From contig CAJUSG010000046.1 in NCBI GenBank assembly GCA_910589085.1, forward strand, positions 1-20,593: a stretch of DNA of 20,593 nt. The letters are read 5' to 3'. Positions 5,337-18,516 of the stretch are shown piece after piece. How positions within the stretch are numbered: position 1 is the stretch's first letter; every line of letters starts with the position of its first letter. Under the pieces are notes generated by a model. It worked only from the letters and a program-made list of their open reading frames with translations, had not been told where the DNA came from and ran no database searches. This stretch comes from an uncultured Oscillospiraceae bacterium (GTDB lineage: Bacteria > Bacillota > Clostridia > Oscillospirales > Oscillospiraceae). The translations under genes were made by a program, and so were the position numbers.

Positions 5337-6665
5337 ATGGGAAGCTATAGCAGGGAGGACATCCTCCGTCTGGTGGAGGAGGAGGACATCCAGTTTATCC
5401 GGATGCAGTTCACCGACCTTTTCGGTCAGCTGAAAAACGTGGCAATTACGGCCTCCCAGATCGGGCGGGCACTGAACGGGGAGATCATGCTGGACGGCAG
5501 CTCCATACAGGGCTCTGTCCGGGTGGAGGAGTCGGACCAGTATCTGCGCCCGGACCTGAACACCTTCGCCATCCTGCCTTGGCGTCCCCAGTACGGAAAG
5601 GTGGCCCGGCTGATCTGCGATATTTATAATCCGGACGGCACTCCCTTTGACGGGGACCCCCGGAACATCCTCAAGCGGACGCTGAAAAAAGCAGAGGAGC
5701 TGGGGTATGCTTTCCATGTAGGGCCGGAGCTGGAGTTCTTCCTGTTCCAGACCGACGAGGAGGGCCGTCCCACGGCGAAGACCTCCGATGAGGCGGGGTA
5801 CTTCGACCTTGGCCCTCTGGACCACGGTGAGAGTACCCGGCGGGAGGTAGCGCTGGCCCTGGAAAAAATGGGGGTGGAGATCGAGGCCAGCCACCATGAA
5901 TCCGCCGCCGGGCAGCACGAGATCGACCTGAAGTACACGGACGCCCTCGCTGCGGCCGACAACATCATGACCTTCAAGCTGGCAGTCAAGACCCTGGCCC
6001 AGAAGAACGGCCTTTACGCCACCTTTATGCCCAAGCCCCTCCGGGATGCGGCGGGCAACGGAATGCACGTGAATATGTCGCTGTTCCAGGATGGCCGCAA
6101 CCTGTTTTACGACGAAACCGGGGAACGGAAGCTGTCCCCCCTGGCCCGCCAGTTCATCGCGGGGCTGCTGGAGCACGCCAGGGGCTTCTGCGCCCTGACC
6201 AATCCGGTGGTGAACTCCTACAAGCGATTGGTCCCCGGGTATGAGGCCCCCTGCTATCTGGCCTGGTCGGAGTCCAACCGCTCCGCCCTGATCCGCATCC
6301 CGGACCCCAGGGGCCGGGGGACCCGGGTGGAGCTGCGCAGTCCGGATACGGCCTGCAACCCCTATCTGGCGTTCGCCGCCTGTCTGTCTGCGGGGCTGGA
6401 CGGCGTGACGCGGGAACTGACGCCTCCCCCGGCGGCAGCGGGGAACCTGTACGCTATGACGGCAGAGGAATTGGCGGAGCGGAACATCCGGGGCCTGCCG
6501 GCCTCGCTGGACGCCGCCCTTCGGGCCATGGAGACGGACGGGGTGGTCATGGAGGCGCTTGGGCCCTATGCCATTCGCTATGCCGCCGGAAAGCGGCGGG
6601 AGTGGGAGGAGTACCGGACGCAGATCTCTCAGTGGGAGCTGGACAACTACCTGGCGAGCTGCTGA
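5337..6665 (+). CDS. glnA: glutamine synthetase type I (GSI-alpha-like)
   Basis: ATP-dependent synthesis of glutamine from glutamate and ammonia; a dodecamer in this family. The 442 residues fit the shorter alpha form of Gram-positives. Visible motifs: MQFTDLFGQLKNV, LDGSSI, metal-site Glu131/Glu133 in GPELEFFLF, AAGQHEIDLKY (Glu195), NGMHVNMSLF (His244) and NRSALIRIPDPRG with Arg320. Arg62 in VRVEESD matches the feedback-inhibition arginine of Bacillus GlnA in motif and number. The adenylylation-site region of the long enzymes is not seen. GGAAGGAG before ATG 5337 decides this start over an upstream TTG. It leads a run with the ANTAR gene and gltBD. Confidence 0.97.
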   Translation: MGSYSREDILRLVEEEDIQFIRMQFTDLFGQLKNVAITASQIGRALNGEIMLDGSSIQGSVRVEESDQYLRPDLNTFAILPWRPQYGKVARLICDIYNPDGTPFDGDPRNILKRTLKKAEELGYAFHVGPELEFFLFQTDEEGRPTAKTSDEAGYFDLGPLDHGESTRREVALALEKMGVEIEASHHESAAGQHEIDLKYTDALAAADNIMTFKLAVKTLAQKNGLYATFMPKPLRDAAGNGMHVNMSLFQDGRNLFYDETGERKLSPLARQFIAGLLEHARGFCALTNPVVNSYKRLVPGYEAPCYLAWSESNRSALIRIPDPRGRGTRVELRSPDTACNPYLAFAACLSAGLDGVTRELTPPPAAAGNLYAMTAEELAERNIRGLPASLDAALRAMETDGVVMEALGPYAIRYAAGKRREWEEYRTQISQWELDNYLASC

Positions 6666-6695
6666 GCGCCCCGTCCCGGGAGGGAGGTGGAACCT

Positions 6696-7235
6696 TTGAC
6701 GCGTATCGTGGTGGCTTTTATCAAGGAAGAATTGCAGCGGAAAACCCAGCGCCTTCTGGCTTCAGAGGGCCTGGAGATTGCGGCGGTCTGCGCCTCCGGC
6801 GCGGAGGTCATCCGCACGGTTCGCCAGATGGGGAGTGCCGCCGTCATCTGTGGCTTCCGGCTCCGGGACATGACGGCGGACGTCCTGGCGGCGGATCTCC
6901 GGGGCCTGGCAGCGGTCATGGCGGTGGCGAAGGCATCCTACCTGGAATTGTGCGGCGGGGAGAACCTGTTCAAGCTGCCGGTCCCCGCCTCCCGAGCCGA
7001 ATTTATCGCCACACTGAACCTGATGCTGGATTTTGAGGCGGCCCATCTGCGCCACCCGGCTTCCGGGAGGCGGGAGGAGGAGCGGCGGGTGATCCGCCAG
7101 GCCAAGGAGCTGCTGATGGACGTCAACCGCATGACCGAGGAGGAGGCCCACCGCTTCCTGCAAAAGCGCAGCATGGAGCGGGGTATCTGGATGGCGGAGG
7201 CCGCCCGATGGGTGATCGACTCCTATACCCTGTGA
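6696..7235 (+). CDS. ANTAR-domain RNA-binding antiterminator with degenerate receiver
   Basis: 179 residues from TTG 6696, chosen because GGGAGG ends nine bases upstream; a GTG at 6687 is inside that ribosome site. Residues 1-115 resemble a response-regulator receiver (MTRIVVAFI...), but the phospho-acceptor position in AAVICGFRLRD (about residue 53) is Gly, not Asp, so it is probably not switched by phosphorylation. Residues 128-178 are an ANTAR domain: RRVIRQAKELLMDVNRMTEE, then AHRFLQKRSMERG and AARWVID. ANTAR proteins such as NasR and EutV bind hairpin pairs in leader RNA and prevent termination. Between glnA and gltB, with leader terminators before both glutamine synthetase genes, a nitrogen-control role is the natural inference. 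The signal is unknown, perhaps a direct contact with GlnA. Confidence 0.88.
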   Translation: MTRIVVAFIKEELQRKTQRLLASEGLEIAAVCASGAEVIRTVRQMGSAAVICGFRLRDMTADVLAADLRGLAAVMAVAKASYLELCGGENLFKLPVPASRAEFIATLNLMLDFEAAHLRHPASGRREEERRVIRQAKELLMDVNRMTEEEAHRFLQKRSMERGIWMAEAARWVIDSYTL

Positions 7236-7262
7236 AAATTCGACTGAAACGGAGTGTTTCTT

Positions 7263-11783
<4,521 letters not shown>

Positions 11784-11788
11784 GAGAA

Positions 11789-13186
11789 ATGGGAAAGATC
11801 ACAGGATTTTTGGAATATGAGCGGCAGGAGACATCCAGCCGTCCGCCGGAGGAGCGGGTCCGGGATTGGGAGAGTTTCCATCTCCCCGTGCCGGAGTCCG
11901 TCCGGCGGGAGCAAGGGGGCCGGTGCATGAACTGCGGCGTACCCTACTGTCAGTCGGGCATCCAGTGGGAGAGCAGCGTCTTCGGCTGCCCCCTCCACAA
12001 CCTGATCCCCGAGTGGAACGACATGATCTACGCCGGGAATCCCAGCCACGCCCTCAGCCGCCTGCTGAAGACCAACAACTTCCCGGAGTTCACCGGCCGG
12101 GTGTGCCCCGCCCCCTGCGAGCGGGCCTGCATCTGCGGCATATACGGCGACAGCGTGACCGTCCGGGACAACGAGCTGTGCATCATCGAGGAGGCCTTCG
12201 CCCAGAAAGCAGTGAAGCGCCGCCGTCCGCCCCAGTGGTCCGGGAAGAAGGTGGCGGTGGTGGGCTCCGGCCCGGCGGGCCTAGCGGCGGCGGACCAGCT
12301 GAACCACCGGGGCCACTCTGTCACCGTCATCGAGCGGGAGGAGCGGTGCGGCGGCCTGCTGACCTACGGCATCCCCAATATGAAGCTGCCCAAGGACGTG
12401 GTCCAGCGGCGCATCGAGCTGATGTGCGACGAGGGGGTCAGCTTCGTCACCGGCCTGGACACCTCCGACCGGTCCGTGGCACAGCGGCTGCTGGCGGACT
12501 ACGACGCGGTGGTCCTCTGCTGCGGCGCGGAGCGACCCCGGCCCCTGGGTGTGGATATGGAGGGCGTTTCCTCCGGTATTTACTATGGGGCGGAATTTCT
12601 GAAGGCCGCCGTGGAGCGGCAGCAGTTCGGCAAGGACCCGATGGTTCCCACGGCGGAGGGCCGGGATGTGGTCATCATCGGCACCGGCGACACCGCCAGC
12701 GACTGCGTGGCCACCGCGATCCGCCAGGGATGCCGGTCCGTCACCCAGCTGGTGCGCCGCCCGGAGGCGGACTATCTGCAAAACGGCGTTCTGCCCCTGG
12801 ACTACGCCCATGAGGAGGCCATAGCCGTCTTCGGCCATGATCCCCGGCGGTTTGGCGTGCAGGTGAAGGAATTGACAGCGGAGAACAGCGTCCTCACCGC
12901 CTTGACCACCACGGACGGGGATATCATCCCCTGCGGGCTGCTCATCGCCGCCACCGGCTTTGCCGGATGTGCGGAGAACGTATGCGAAGCCTTCGGTGTC
13001 GCATACGACAGGACGGTCCAGACCCAGAAGGGCGGTTTCGCCGCCAGCGTGGACAAGGTCTTTGCCGCGGGCGACATGCGCCGGGGGCAGTCCCTGGTGG
13101 TGTGGGCCATCGCCGAGGGCCGCTCCGTGGCGGCGGAGGTGGACGCCTACCTGAACGGTTACACGAACCTTGTGCGAGTTGTATAA
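11789..13186 (+). CDS. gltD: glutamate synthase small subunit (NADPH-dependent)
   Basis: Supplies electrons from NAD(P)H through FAD and Fe-S clusters to GltB. 465 residues from ATG 11789 (MGKITGFLEYER, the usual GltD opening); the GTG at 11780 overlaps the gltB stop as GTGA and is a possible alternative. The N-terminal Fe-S cysteines are in RCMNCGVPYC (46, 49, 54) and CPAPCERACICG (106, 110, 114, 116). The FAD motif is VAVVGSGPAGLAAA and the NADPH motif is VVIIGTGDTASDC. The C-terminal FAAGDMRRGQSLVVWAIAEG is typical. It is tightly coupled to gltB. No separate terminator precedes the glnN promoter. Confidence 0.97.
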   Translation: MGKITGFLEYERQETSSRPPEERVRDWESFHLPVPESVRREQGGRCMNCGVPYCQSGIQWESSVFGCPLHNLIPEWNDMIYAGNPSHALSRLLKTNNFPEFTGRVCPAPCERACICGIYGDSVTVRDNELCIIEEAFAQKAVKRRRPPQWSGKKVAVVGSGPAGLAAADQLNHRGHSVTVIEREERCGGLLTYGIPNMKLPKDVVQRRIELMCDEGVSFVTGLDTSDRSVAQRLLADYDAVVLCCGAERPRPLGVDMEGVSSGIYYGAEFLKAAVERQQFGKDPMVPTAEGRDVVIIGTGDTASDCVATAIRQGCRSVTQLVRRPEADYLQNGVLPLDYAHEEAIAVFGHDPRRFGVQVKELTAENSVLTALTTTDGDIIPCGLLIAATGFAGCAENVCEAFGVAYDRTVQTQKGGFAASVDKVFAAGDMRRGQSLVVWAIAEGRSVAAEVDAYLNGYTNLVRVV

Positions 13187-13238
13187 ATTTTGTAGAAATT
13201 TTTGTGCGTATCAGACAAGTTCTTGTGGGCCCCGTCCA

Positions 13239-13267
13239 TTGACGGTGTCCCTATATTGTGGTAAAGT
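13239..13267 (+). promoter_or_regulatory. promoter of glnN
   Basis: TTGACG (13239-13244), a 17-base spacer and TAAAGT (13262-13267), giving a start near 13274. A CCGTC-catt-GACGG palindrome overlaps the -35 region. Confidence 0.6.
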
Positions 13268-13281
13268 GTTCCCATCGCAAG

Positions 13282-13334
13282 GGCAAAGGCGCCTGAGAGA
13301 TTGCATCTCTTAGACGCCTTTGCCTATTTTTATT
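13282..13334 (+). terminator. leader terminator/attenuator before glnN
   Basis: GGCAAAGGCG (13282-13291) pairs perfectly with CGCCTTTGCC (13315-13324). The inner stem continues with CTGAGAGAT/ATCTCTTAG, and TATTTTTATT follows. It lies about ten bases after the predicted start and 65 bases before glnN, so it can stop transcripts from its own promoter and from gltBD. Its left arm can instead form GGGC-AAAGGC-GCCT (13281-13294), a small hexaloop hairpin. Confidence 0.88.
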
Positions 13335-13399
13335 AGAGGGAGTACTGTGTATTCATCAGTCGATATGCAGAACGATGACATAGAAAGGAACAACCTGCA

Positions 13400-15490
13400 A
13401 TGGAAAAAGTAACAAAGCTATTCGGCAGTATGGTCTTTAACGAGGAGGTCATGAAGCAGAGACTTTCCACCACCTGCTACAAAGCATGGAAAAAGTGCGT
13501 GGAGGAGGGGACACCCCTCTCCCTGGAGACCGCCCACGAGATGGCGGCGGAGATGAAGAACTGGGCCATGGACCGGGGGGCCACCCATTTCACCCACTGG
13601 TTCCAGCCCATGACCGGCGTCACCGCTGAGAAACACGACAGCTTCATCTCCCCGGAGGGAACCAGTCAGGTGTTGATGAGCTTCTCCGGCAAGGAGCTGG
13701 TCCGGGGAGAGCCGGACGCCTCATCCTTCCCCTCCGGTGGCCTGCGGGCCACCTTCGAGGCCCGGGGCTACACCGCCTGGGACCCCACCGCTTTCGCCTT
13801 CATCAAGGATGGGAGTCTCTGTATCCCAACGATCTTCTGCTCCTACAGCGGGCAGGCCCTGGACAAGAAGACTCCGCTGCTGCGCTCCATGGACGAGCTC
13901 AGCCGGCAGGCGGTACGGGTGCTACGCCTCTTTGGTGACACAGATGTAAAGAAGGTCGTCAGCCAGGTAGGTCCGGAGCAGGAATATTTCCTGATTGACA
14001 AGGATGTGTATGATAAGCGGGAGGATCTGATCCTCACGGGCCGGACCCTCTTTGGCGCCAAGCCTCCCAAGGGCCAGGAGCTGGAGGACCACTATTTCGG
14101 CACCATCAAGCCCCGGGTCGCCGCCTATATGAAGGAGCTGGACGAGGAGCTTTGGAAGCTGGGCATCCTCTCCAAAACCAAGCACAACGAGGTGGCCCCC
14201 GCTCAGCACGAGGCCGCGCCCATCTACTCCGATGCCAACACCGCCTGCGACCACAACCAGCTGACCATGGAGATCATGAAGAAGGTGGCCGGACGGCACG
14301 GCATGGTGTGCCTGCTCCACGAGAAGCCCTTTGCCGGGGTCAACGGCTCCGGGAAGCACGACAACTGGTCTATCAGCACCGATACCGGTATGAACCTCTT
14401 TCGCCCCGGCTCCACCCCCAGCCAGAACGCGAGGTTCCTGCTGTTCCTGGCGGCCTTCATCAAGGGCGTGGATGAGTACCAGGACCTGCTGCGCTGCTCC
14501 GTAGCCAACCCGGGCAACGACCACCGTCTGGGGGCCCAGGAGGCCCCGCCGGCCATCATCTCTGTGTTCCTGGGCGATGAGCTGACCGCCATTGTCGATT
14601 CCATCATCAACGACACCAAATACGTGGAGCAGGGCAAGAAAACGCTGTCCATCGGCGTGGATTCCCTGCCCGCCATCCCCCAGGACACCACGGACCGGAA
14701 CCGCACCTCCCCGCTGGCTTTCACCGGCAACAAGTTCGAGTTCCGGATGCTGGGCTCCAGCCAGTCCATCTCCGGCCCCAATACGGCCCTGAACACCATT
14801 ATGGCGGAGGAATTGAGCCAGTTTGCCGACAAGCTGGAGGGTGCGGAGGACTTCAATGCCGCCCTCCACGATCTGGTGAAAAGGGTGCTCACCGACCATC
14901 AGCGGATCATCTTCAACGGCAACGGCTATGAGGATGCCTGGGTGGAGGAGGCCAGGAAACGCGGGCTCAGCAACCTGACCTGCACTGCTGACGCATTGAA
15001 AACCTACCTCCAGCCCAAGCACATCGAGCTGTTCAGCACGCACCATGTTTTTACCGAGGAGGAGCTGCGGGCACGGAACGAGATCCATCTGGAGAACTAC
15101 TGCGAGGTCGTCGGCATTGAGGCGAGGACCATGATCGACATGGTGAAAAGAAACATCTTCCCCGCCGTCAGCCGCTTCTCAGGGGATACCGCAAAAGCCG
15201 TGGCCACCAAAAAGGCTGTACTGGCAGATTTGGATTGCAGCGATGATGAGGCGCTGCTGCGAAAGCTCTCCGCCCTGTCCGTTGAGATGATGCGCCAGAC
15301 CGCCGCTCTGGAGGATGCCCTGGCTGCACCTCACGGCAAGAATGCCTACGAGGCCGCCCACTACTATCGTTACACGGTGTTCGAGATCATGGGCAAACTC
15401 CGGGCCTCTGTAGATGCCCTGGAGGCCATCACCTCCAGGGACTGCTGGCCTTATCCCAGCTATACGGAGCTGCTGTTCTCTGTAAAGTGA
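13400..15490 (+). CDS. glnN: glutamine synthetase type III
   Basis: A second, structurally distinct glutamine synthetase (GSIII, a large dodecamer). 696 residues, the usual GSIII size against about 440 for GSI. Hallmarks: the N-terminal LFGSMVFNEEVMKQRL, THFTHWFQPMTG, SFISPEGTSQVL, the PEQEYFLID metal site, TKHNEVAPAQHEAAPIY, FAGVNGSGKHDNWS (the ammonium/ATP region) and SPLAFTGNKFEFRM. The start has AAAGGA 11 bases upstream. It has its own promoter and leader terminator, so it is separately regulated from gltBD although it lies in line with them. It ends in the stop just before the hairpin at 15500-15536. Confidence 0.97.
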   Translation: MEKVTKLFGSMVFNEEVMKQRLSTTCYKAWKKCVEEGTPLSLETAHEMAAEMKNWAMDRGATHFTHWFQPMTGVTAEKHDSFISPEGTSQVLMSFSGKELVRGEPDASSFPSGGLRATFEARGYTAWDPTAFAFIKDGSLCIPTIFCSYSGQALDKKTPLLRSMDELSRQAVRVLRLFGDTDVKKVVSQVGPEQEYFLIDKDVYDKREDLILTGRTLFGAKPPKGQELEDHYFGTIKPRVAAYMKELDEELWKLGILSKTKHNEVAPAQHEAAPIYSDANTACDHNQLTMEIMKKVAGRHGMVCLLHEKPFAGVNGSGKHDNWSISTDTGMNLFRPGSTPSQNARFLLFLAAFIKGVDEYQDLLRCSVANPGNDHRLGAQEAPPAIISVFLGDELTAIVDSIINDTKYVEQGKKTLSIGVDSLPAIPQDTTDRNRTSPLAFTGNKFEFRMLGSSQSISGPNTALNTIMAEELSQFADKLEGAEDFNAALHDLVKRVLTDHQRIIFNGNGYEDAWVEEARKRGLSNLTCTADALKTYLQPKHIELFSTHHVFTEEELRARNEIHLENYCEVVGIEARTMIDMVKRNIFPAVSRFSGDTAKAVATKKAVLADLDCSDDEALLRKLSALSVEMMRQTAALEDALAAPHGKNAYEAAHYYRYTVFEIMGKLRASVDALEAITSRDCWPYPSYTELLFSVK

Positions 15491-15493
15491 AAA

Positions 15494-15536
15494 AACACCC
15501 TGATACCCGGATGGCGCAAAGCCGTCCGGGTATCAG
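15494..15536 (-). terminator. strong hairpin between glnN and purF, T-run only on the minus side
   Basis: CTGATACCCGGATGGC (15500-15515) pairs with GCCGTCCGGGTATCAG (15521-15536). Only the minus reading has a T run after the stem (GGTGTTTTTT); on plus the stem is followed by AGCTGACGA. As a classic intrinsic terminator it therefore faces antisense transcription coming from purF. It could still slow or protect the glnN mRNA 3' end. Confidence 0.6.
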
Positions 15537-15581
15537 AGCTGACGATAGGATTCACATTTATTTGAGTATGAGGTAGATTGT

Positions 15582-17012
15582 ATGGCAATCCATGAAGAAT
15601 GCGGCGTGTTCGGTGTCATCCAGCCGGAGCCTGCCAATGTGGGACGGGTGGTCTACTATGGCCTCTACGCACTCCAGCACCGGGGGCAGGAGAGCTGCGG
15701 CATTGTGGTCAACGACGATGGTGTCTTTGCGTCCCACAAGGATCTTGGGCTGGTGGGCGAGGTGTTTGGCCGGGATGTTCTGGAGCGGTTTCCTCAGGGG
15801 ACCATGGCGGTGGGCCACACCCGCTATGGCACCACCGGGGCCTCCAACCGGCGCAACTGCCAGCCCATTGAGGTCAACCATCAGAAAGGGCGCATGGCCC
15901 TCGCCCACAACGGTAATCTCAGCAACGCCGCCCAGCTCCGCAGCAAACTGGAACTGACGGGGGCGATTTTCCACACCACCAGCGACACGGAGACCATTGC
16001 CTACATTGTCACCAGGGAGCGTCTGACATCGCCCTCCATCGAGGATGCCCTCAGCGCCGCCATGAAGCACCTGGAGGGGGCTTATTCCCTGGTACTGATG
16101 TCCCCGCAGAAGTTGATCTGTGTCCGGGACCCCCACGGCTTCCGCCCTCTTTGTTATGGAAAATTACCGGGGGGCGGCTATGCGGCGGCCTCTGAGAGCT
16201 GCGCCCTGACCGCCGTGGGCGCGGAATTTGTGCGGGATCTAGAACCGGGGGAGATACTGATCTTCCAGGGAGATACCGTTTCCTCCCGGCGGGAGCACTG
16301 CGGCAAATGCCCGCCCGCCCACTGCGTCTTCGAGCACATCTACTTCGCCCGTCCGGATTCCGTAATCGACGGCGTGTCCGTCCACGCCGCCCGGCTGCGG
16401 GCGGGATCGATCCTGGCGGAGGCCCACCCTGTGGAGGCGGATGCGGTCGTCGGTGTGCCGGACTCCGGCCTGGACGCGGCGCTGGGGTACAGCCGGACAT
16501 CCGGCATTCCCTATGAGATCGGCCTGATCAAAAACAAGTATATAGGCCGCACGTTTATCGCCCCCGGACAGGAGTACCGGCTGGATCAGGTGCGGCTGAA
16601 GCTCAGCGCCGTCCGGGAGAGCGTAGCCGGAAAGCGTGTGGTCCTGGTAGACGATTCCATCGTCCGGGGAACCACCAGCGGAAGAATCGCCGGGCTTCTC
16701 CGGGAGGCCGGCGCGGCGGAGATCCATCTGCGGATATCCGCGCCCCCCTTTCTGAACCCATGCTACTATGGGACGGACATCGATTCCCGGGAAAATCTCA
16801 TCGCCTGTCACTACAGCGTGGAGGAGATTGCCGGTATTCTCGGAGTAGATTCTCTGGGCTACCTACCGGTATCCGCCCTGGGCGAGCTCTTCGGCGGCCA
16901 TTGCAGCGCCTGCTTTACGGGGCAGTATCCCACCGATATTCCATCAGATACGCGGAAGGACCGATTTGAGCAGAAGCTGTCGGAGTGCCACAGGGGGCGC
17001 AGGCATACATAA
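15582..17012 (+). CDS. purF: amidophosphoribosyltransferase
   Basis: First committed step of purine synthesis: PRPP and glutamine give 5-phosphoribosylamine. 476 residues. The glutaminase nucleophile is Cys7 (EECGVFGV), needing removal of a six-residue propeptide. GHTRYGTTGASNRRNCQP and HNGNLSNA follow. [4Fe-4S] ligands of the Bacillus-type enzyme are in place: Cys248 (HCVFEHIYFARPDS), Cys394 (NPCYYGTD) and Cys441/Cys444 (HCSACFTGQYP). The PRPP loop is VVLVDDSIVRGTTS (353-366). Start ATG 15582 follows GAGGTAG. It is the only pur gene seen, and what follows is a decayed stretch, so the usual pur neighbours are elsewhere or were displaced. Confidence 0.97.
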   Translation: MAIHEECGVFGVIQPEPANVGRVVYYGLYALQHRGQESCGIVVNDDGVFASHKDLGLVGEVFGRDVLERFPQGTMAVGHTRYGTTGASNRRNCQPIEVNHQKGRMALAHNGNLSNAAQLRSKLELTGAIFHTTSDTETIAYIVTRERLTSPSIEDALSAAMKHLEGAYSLVLMSPQKLICVRDPHGFRPLCYGKLPGGGYAAASESCALTAVGAEFVRDLEPGEILIFQGDTVSSRREHCGKCPPAHCVFEHIYFARPDSVIDGVSVHAARLRAGSILAEAHPVEADAVVGVPDSGLDAALGYSRTSGIPYEIGLIKNKYIGRTFIAPGQEYRLDQVRLKLSAVRESVAGKRVVLVDDSIVRGTTSGRIAGLLREAGAAEIHLRISAPPFLNPCYYGTDIDSRENLIACHYSVEEIAGILGVDSLGYLPVSALGELFGGHCSACFTGQYPTDIPSDTRKDRFEQKLSECHRGRRHT

Positions 17013-17567
17013 ATTTATCTATCCAAGGCGCTTATTGTAGCAGCGCCCGTACTTTGGACTTCTCGGCAAGACCTCATGGATGGCTATGGCAACGGTCCGT
17101 TCGGGTCAGACAATCCTGTGCCTTCTCGGTTTTGACCCCTATGCGGAACAACGACACGGTCACCAGTTACGCAACGTCCATATTGGGAAGGATGCACCGC
17201 GAAATATGATAATGCACAGCAGTTATTAGGTGATTCCAGTGAAATGGAGACACATTACCTGACCACTATTTGACTACTGTTTTGAGAAATAGCAGAAATG
17301 CATTGGAGCCACTGCGTCGCAATGGCTCCAGGGCTTGAGTTGAATGTTGTCCTATTGGTACAGGAGTTGCTGGATGAAGGAAACACCTCCGGTGCCACCT
17401 CGGTAGTGCGAAAGATATATGAAGCTGCCGAAATCCCATTTGAGCAGAATTCGCTGGATGGCGACAGCAACGCGGCATGGATTTCCCTGTTTTCCGATGC
17501 TCTGAGAGATACTCTTGAAGATGTAGTCCCTTGAGAATCTGTCGAGTACGCGCCCGTCATTTTTAGG
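17013..17567. other. mostly non-coding or decayed stretch after purF
   Basis: No full gene is recognised. An ATG at 17076 opens a short frame, MDGYGNGPFGSDNPVPS, which stops at 17133. Its GxGPFxSD pattern recalls the start of DUF4259 proteins, and the same frame is later broken by further stops before a 78-codon open stretch. This looks like gene debris. GGAGCCA...TGGCTCC (near 17305-17329) forms a hairpin with no T run. No terminator for purF is evident. Confidence 0.4.
17298..17534 (+). CDS. hypothetical acidic small protein or C-terminal gene fragment
   Basis: 78 codons from ATG 17298, or 70 from the in-frame ATG 17322. Sequence such as LNVVLLVQELLDEGNTSGA and SLFSDALRDTLEDVVP is acidic and helical with balanced codon use, so it may once have been coding. 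No convincing ribosome site precedes either ATG, and upstream in the same frame are stops and the DUF4259-like scrap. I do not recognise the family. It is probably a remnant, or less likely a real small gene ahead of the Rpn gene. Confidence 0.3.
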   Translation: MHWSHCVAMAPGLELNVVLLVQELLDEGNTSGATSVVRKIYEAAEIPFEQNSLDGDSNAAWISLFSDALRDTLEDVVP

Positions 17568-17596
17568 TTGGCAATTCAGCAAAAGTGTGGTATACT
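17568..17596 (+). promoter_or_regulatory. promoter of the Rpn-type gene
   Basis: TTGGCA (17568-17573), a 17-base spacer and TATACT (17591-17596). The predicted start near 17603 gives a very short leader with GAGGTGAGG before the ATG at 17616. Confidence 0.75.
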
Positions 17597-17615
17597 AGAA
17601 ACTAGAGGTGAGGGT

Positions 17616-18482
17616 ATGTCAGAAATGCGGTATACAGTCAAGGATTCTGTCTTCACGTATGTATTCAAACAACCGGAGTATGCCAGGAAGCTCTATCTGG
17701 CTCTTCACCCGGAGGATACCGATGTAACAGAAGCGGACTGCAAATTGGTGACCCTGGAGAATGTGCTGACAACGGGGATGTATAATGATGTGGGCCTTCA
17801 GGTGCGGGACACCTTGATCCTGCTCGTAGAAGCTCAGTCGGTATTCTCGGTCAATATCGCTCTGCGAATGTTGCTCTACCTGGCGGCGACATACAAAGAG
17901 TATGTCGAGGACCGCAAGTTGAACCTTTACGGGACTGCGCCGGTCGTGATCCCTCGCCCGGAGCTGTACGTCGTCTACACCGGTGACCGCACGGATGTGC
18001 CGGACGAGCTGCGGCTTTCGGATTTATACGAGGGACCGGGAGCTGCGGACGTAGAGGTGAAAGTGTTGCGTGGAAACGGGACCGGAGACATCGTTGATCA
18101 GTATGTTCGATTCTGCAAGATATCGGACGAGGAGCGAAGGAAGCATGGGCGCAACCAGAAAGCCATTGAGGAGACGCTACGCCGGTGCATGGAAGAAAAT
18201 GTGTTAGCGCCATTTTTGGCGACCCGGCAGAAGGAGGTGGCAGAGATTATGGTAACCTTATTCGATCAGGAGAAGATCATGGAGATCCATGACTACCACG
18301 TTGCGGAGGATGCCCGGAAGGATGGGCTTCAGAAGGGGCGTGCAGAAGGTATGACAGAAGGGACGCTGCAATCAATCCAGAATCTCATTAAAAATATGGG
18401 GTTATCTGTCGAACGAGCAATGGCTGTGCTGGGTATATCCGAGGTCGATCAGCCAAAGTATGCAGAAATGCTGAAACAATAA
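17616..18482 (+). CDS. Rpn/YhgA-family PD-(D/E)XK nuclease (putative transposase)
   Basis: 288 residues from ATG 17616, chosen for GAGGTGAGG just upstream and the promoter that would exclude any earlier start. The N-terminal half matches Rpn-family DNA nucleases: KDSVFTYVFKQPEYARKLYLAL (stated here as a region, residues 9-30), then the catalytic core with Asp58 in MYNDVG and Glu72-x-Gln74 in LILLVEAQS, followed by a helical LRMLLYLAATYKEYV. The C-terminal tail (residues about 240-288, KDGLQKGRAEGMTEG repeats) is the usual low-complexity end with a small helical module. Rpn proteins in E. coli promote RecA-independent recombination and are variable between strains; the biological role here is unknown. 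Its composition matches the core genes better than the AT-rich cassette that follows. Confidence 0.85.
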   Translation: MSEMRYTVKDSVFTYVFKQPEYARKLYLALHPEDTDVTEADCKLVTLENVLTTGMYNDVGLQVRDTLILLVEAQSVFSVNIALRMLLYLAATYKEYVEDRKLNLYGTAPVVIPRPELYVVYTGDRTDVPDELRLSDLYEGPGAADVEVKVLRGNGTGDIVDQYVRFCKISDEERRKHGRNQKAIEETLRRCMEENVLAPFLATRQKEVAEIMVTLFDQEKIMEIHDYHVAEDARKDGLQKGRAEGMTEGTLQSIQNLIKNMGLSVERAMAVLGISEVDQPKYAEMLKQ

Positions 18483-18516
18483 GTACCTTATCCCCATAAG
18501 TAGCGGAAAGCGGACC

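Noticed and set aside
13271..13284. CCC-ATCGCAA-GGG considered as the first ANTAR hairpin before glnN
   Set aside because: The predicted transcription start (about 13274) falls inside it, and the stem is only three pairs. It overlaps the better AAAGGC hexaloop hairpin.
13922..15088. Minus-strand frame opposite glnN
   Set aside because: Antisense shadow of a well-conserved GSIII gene.
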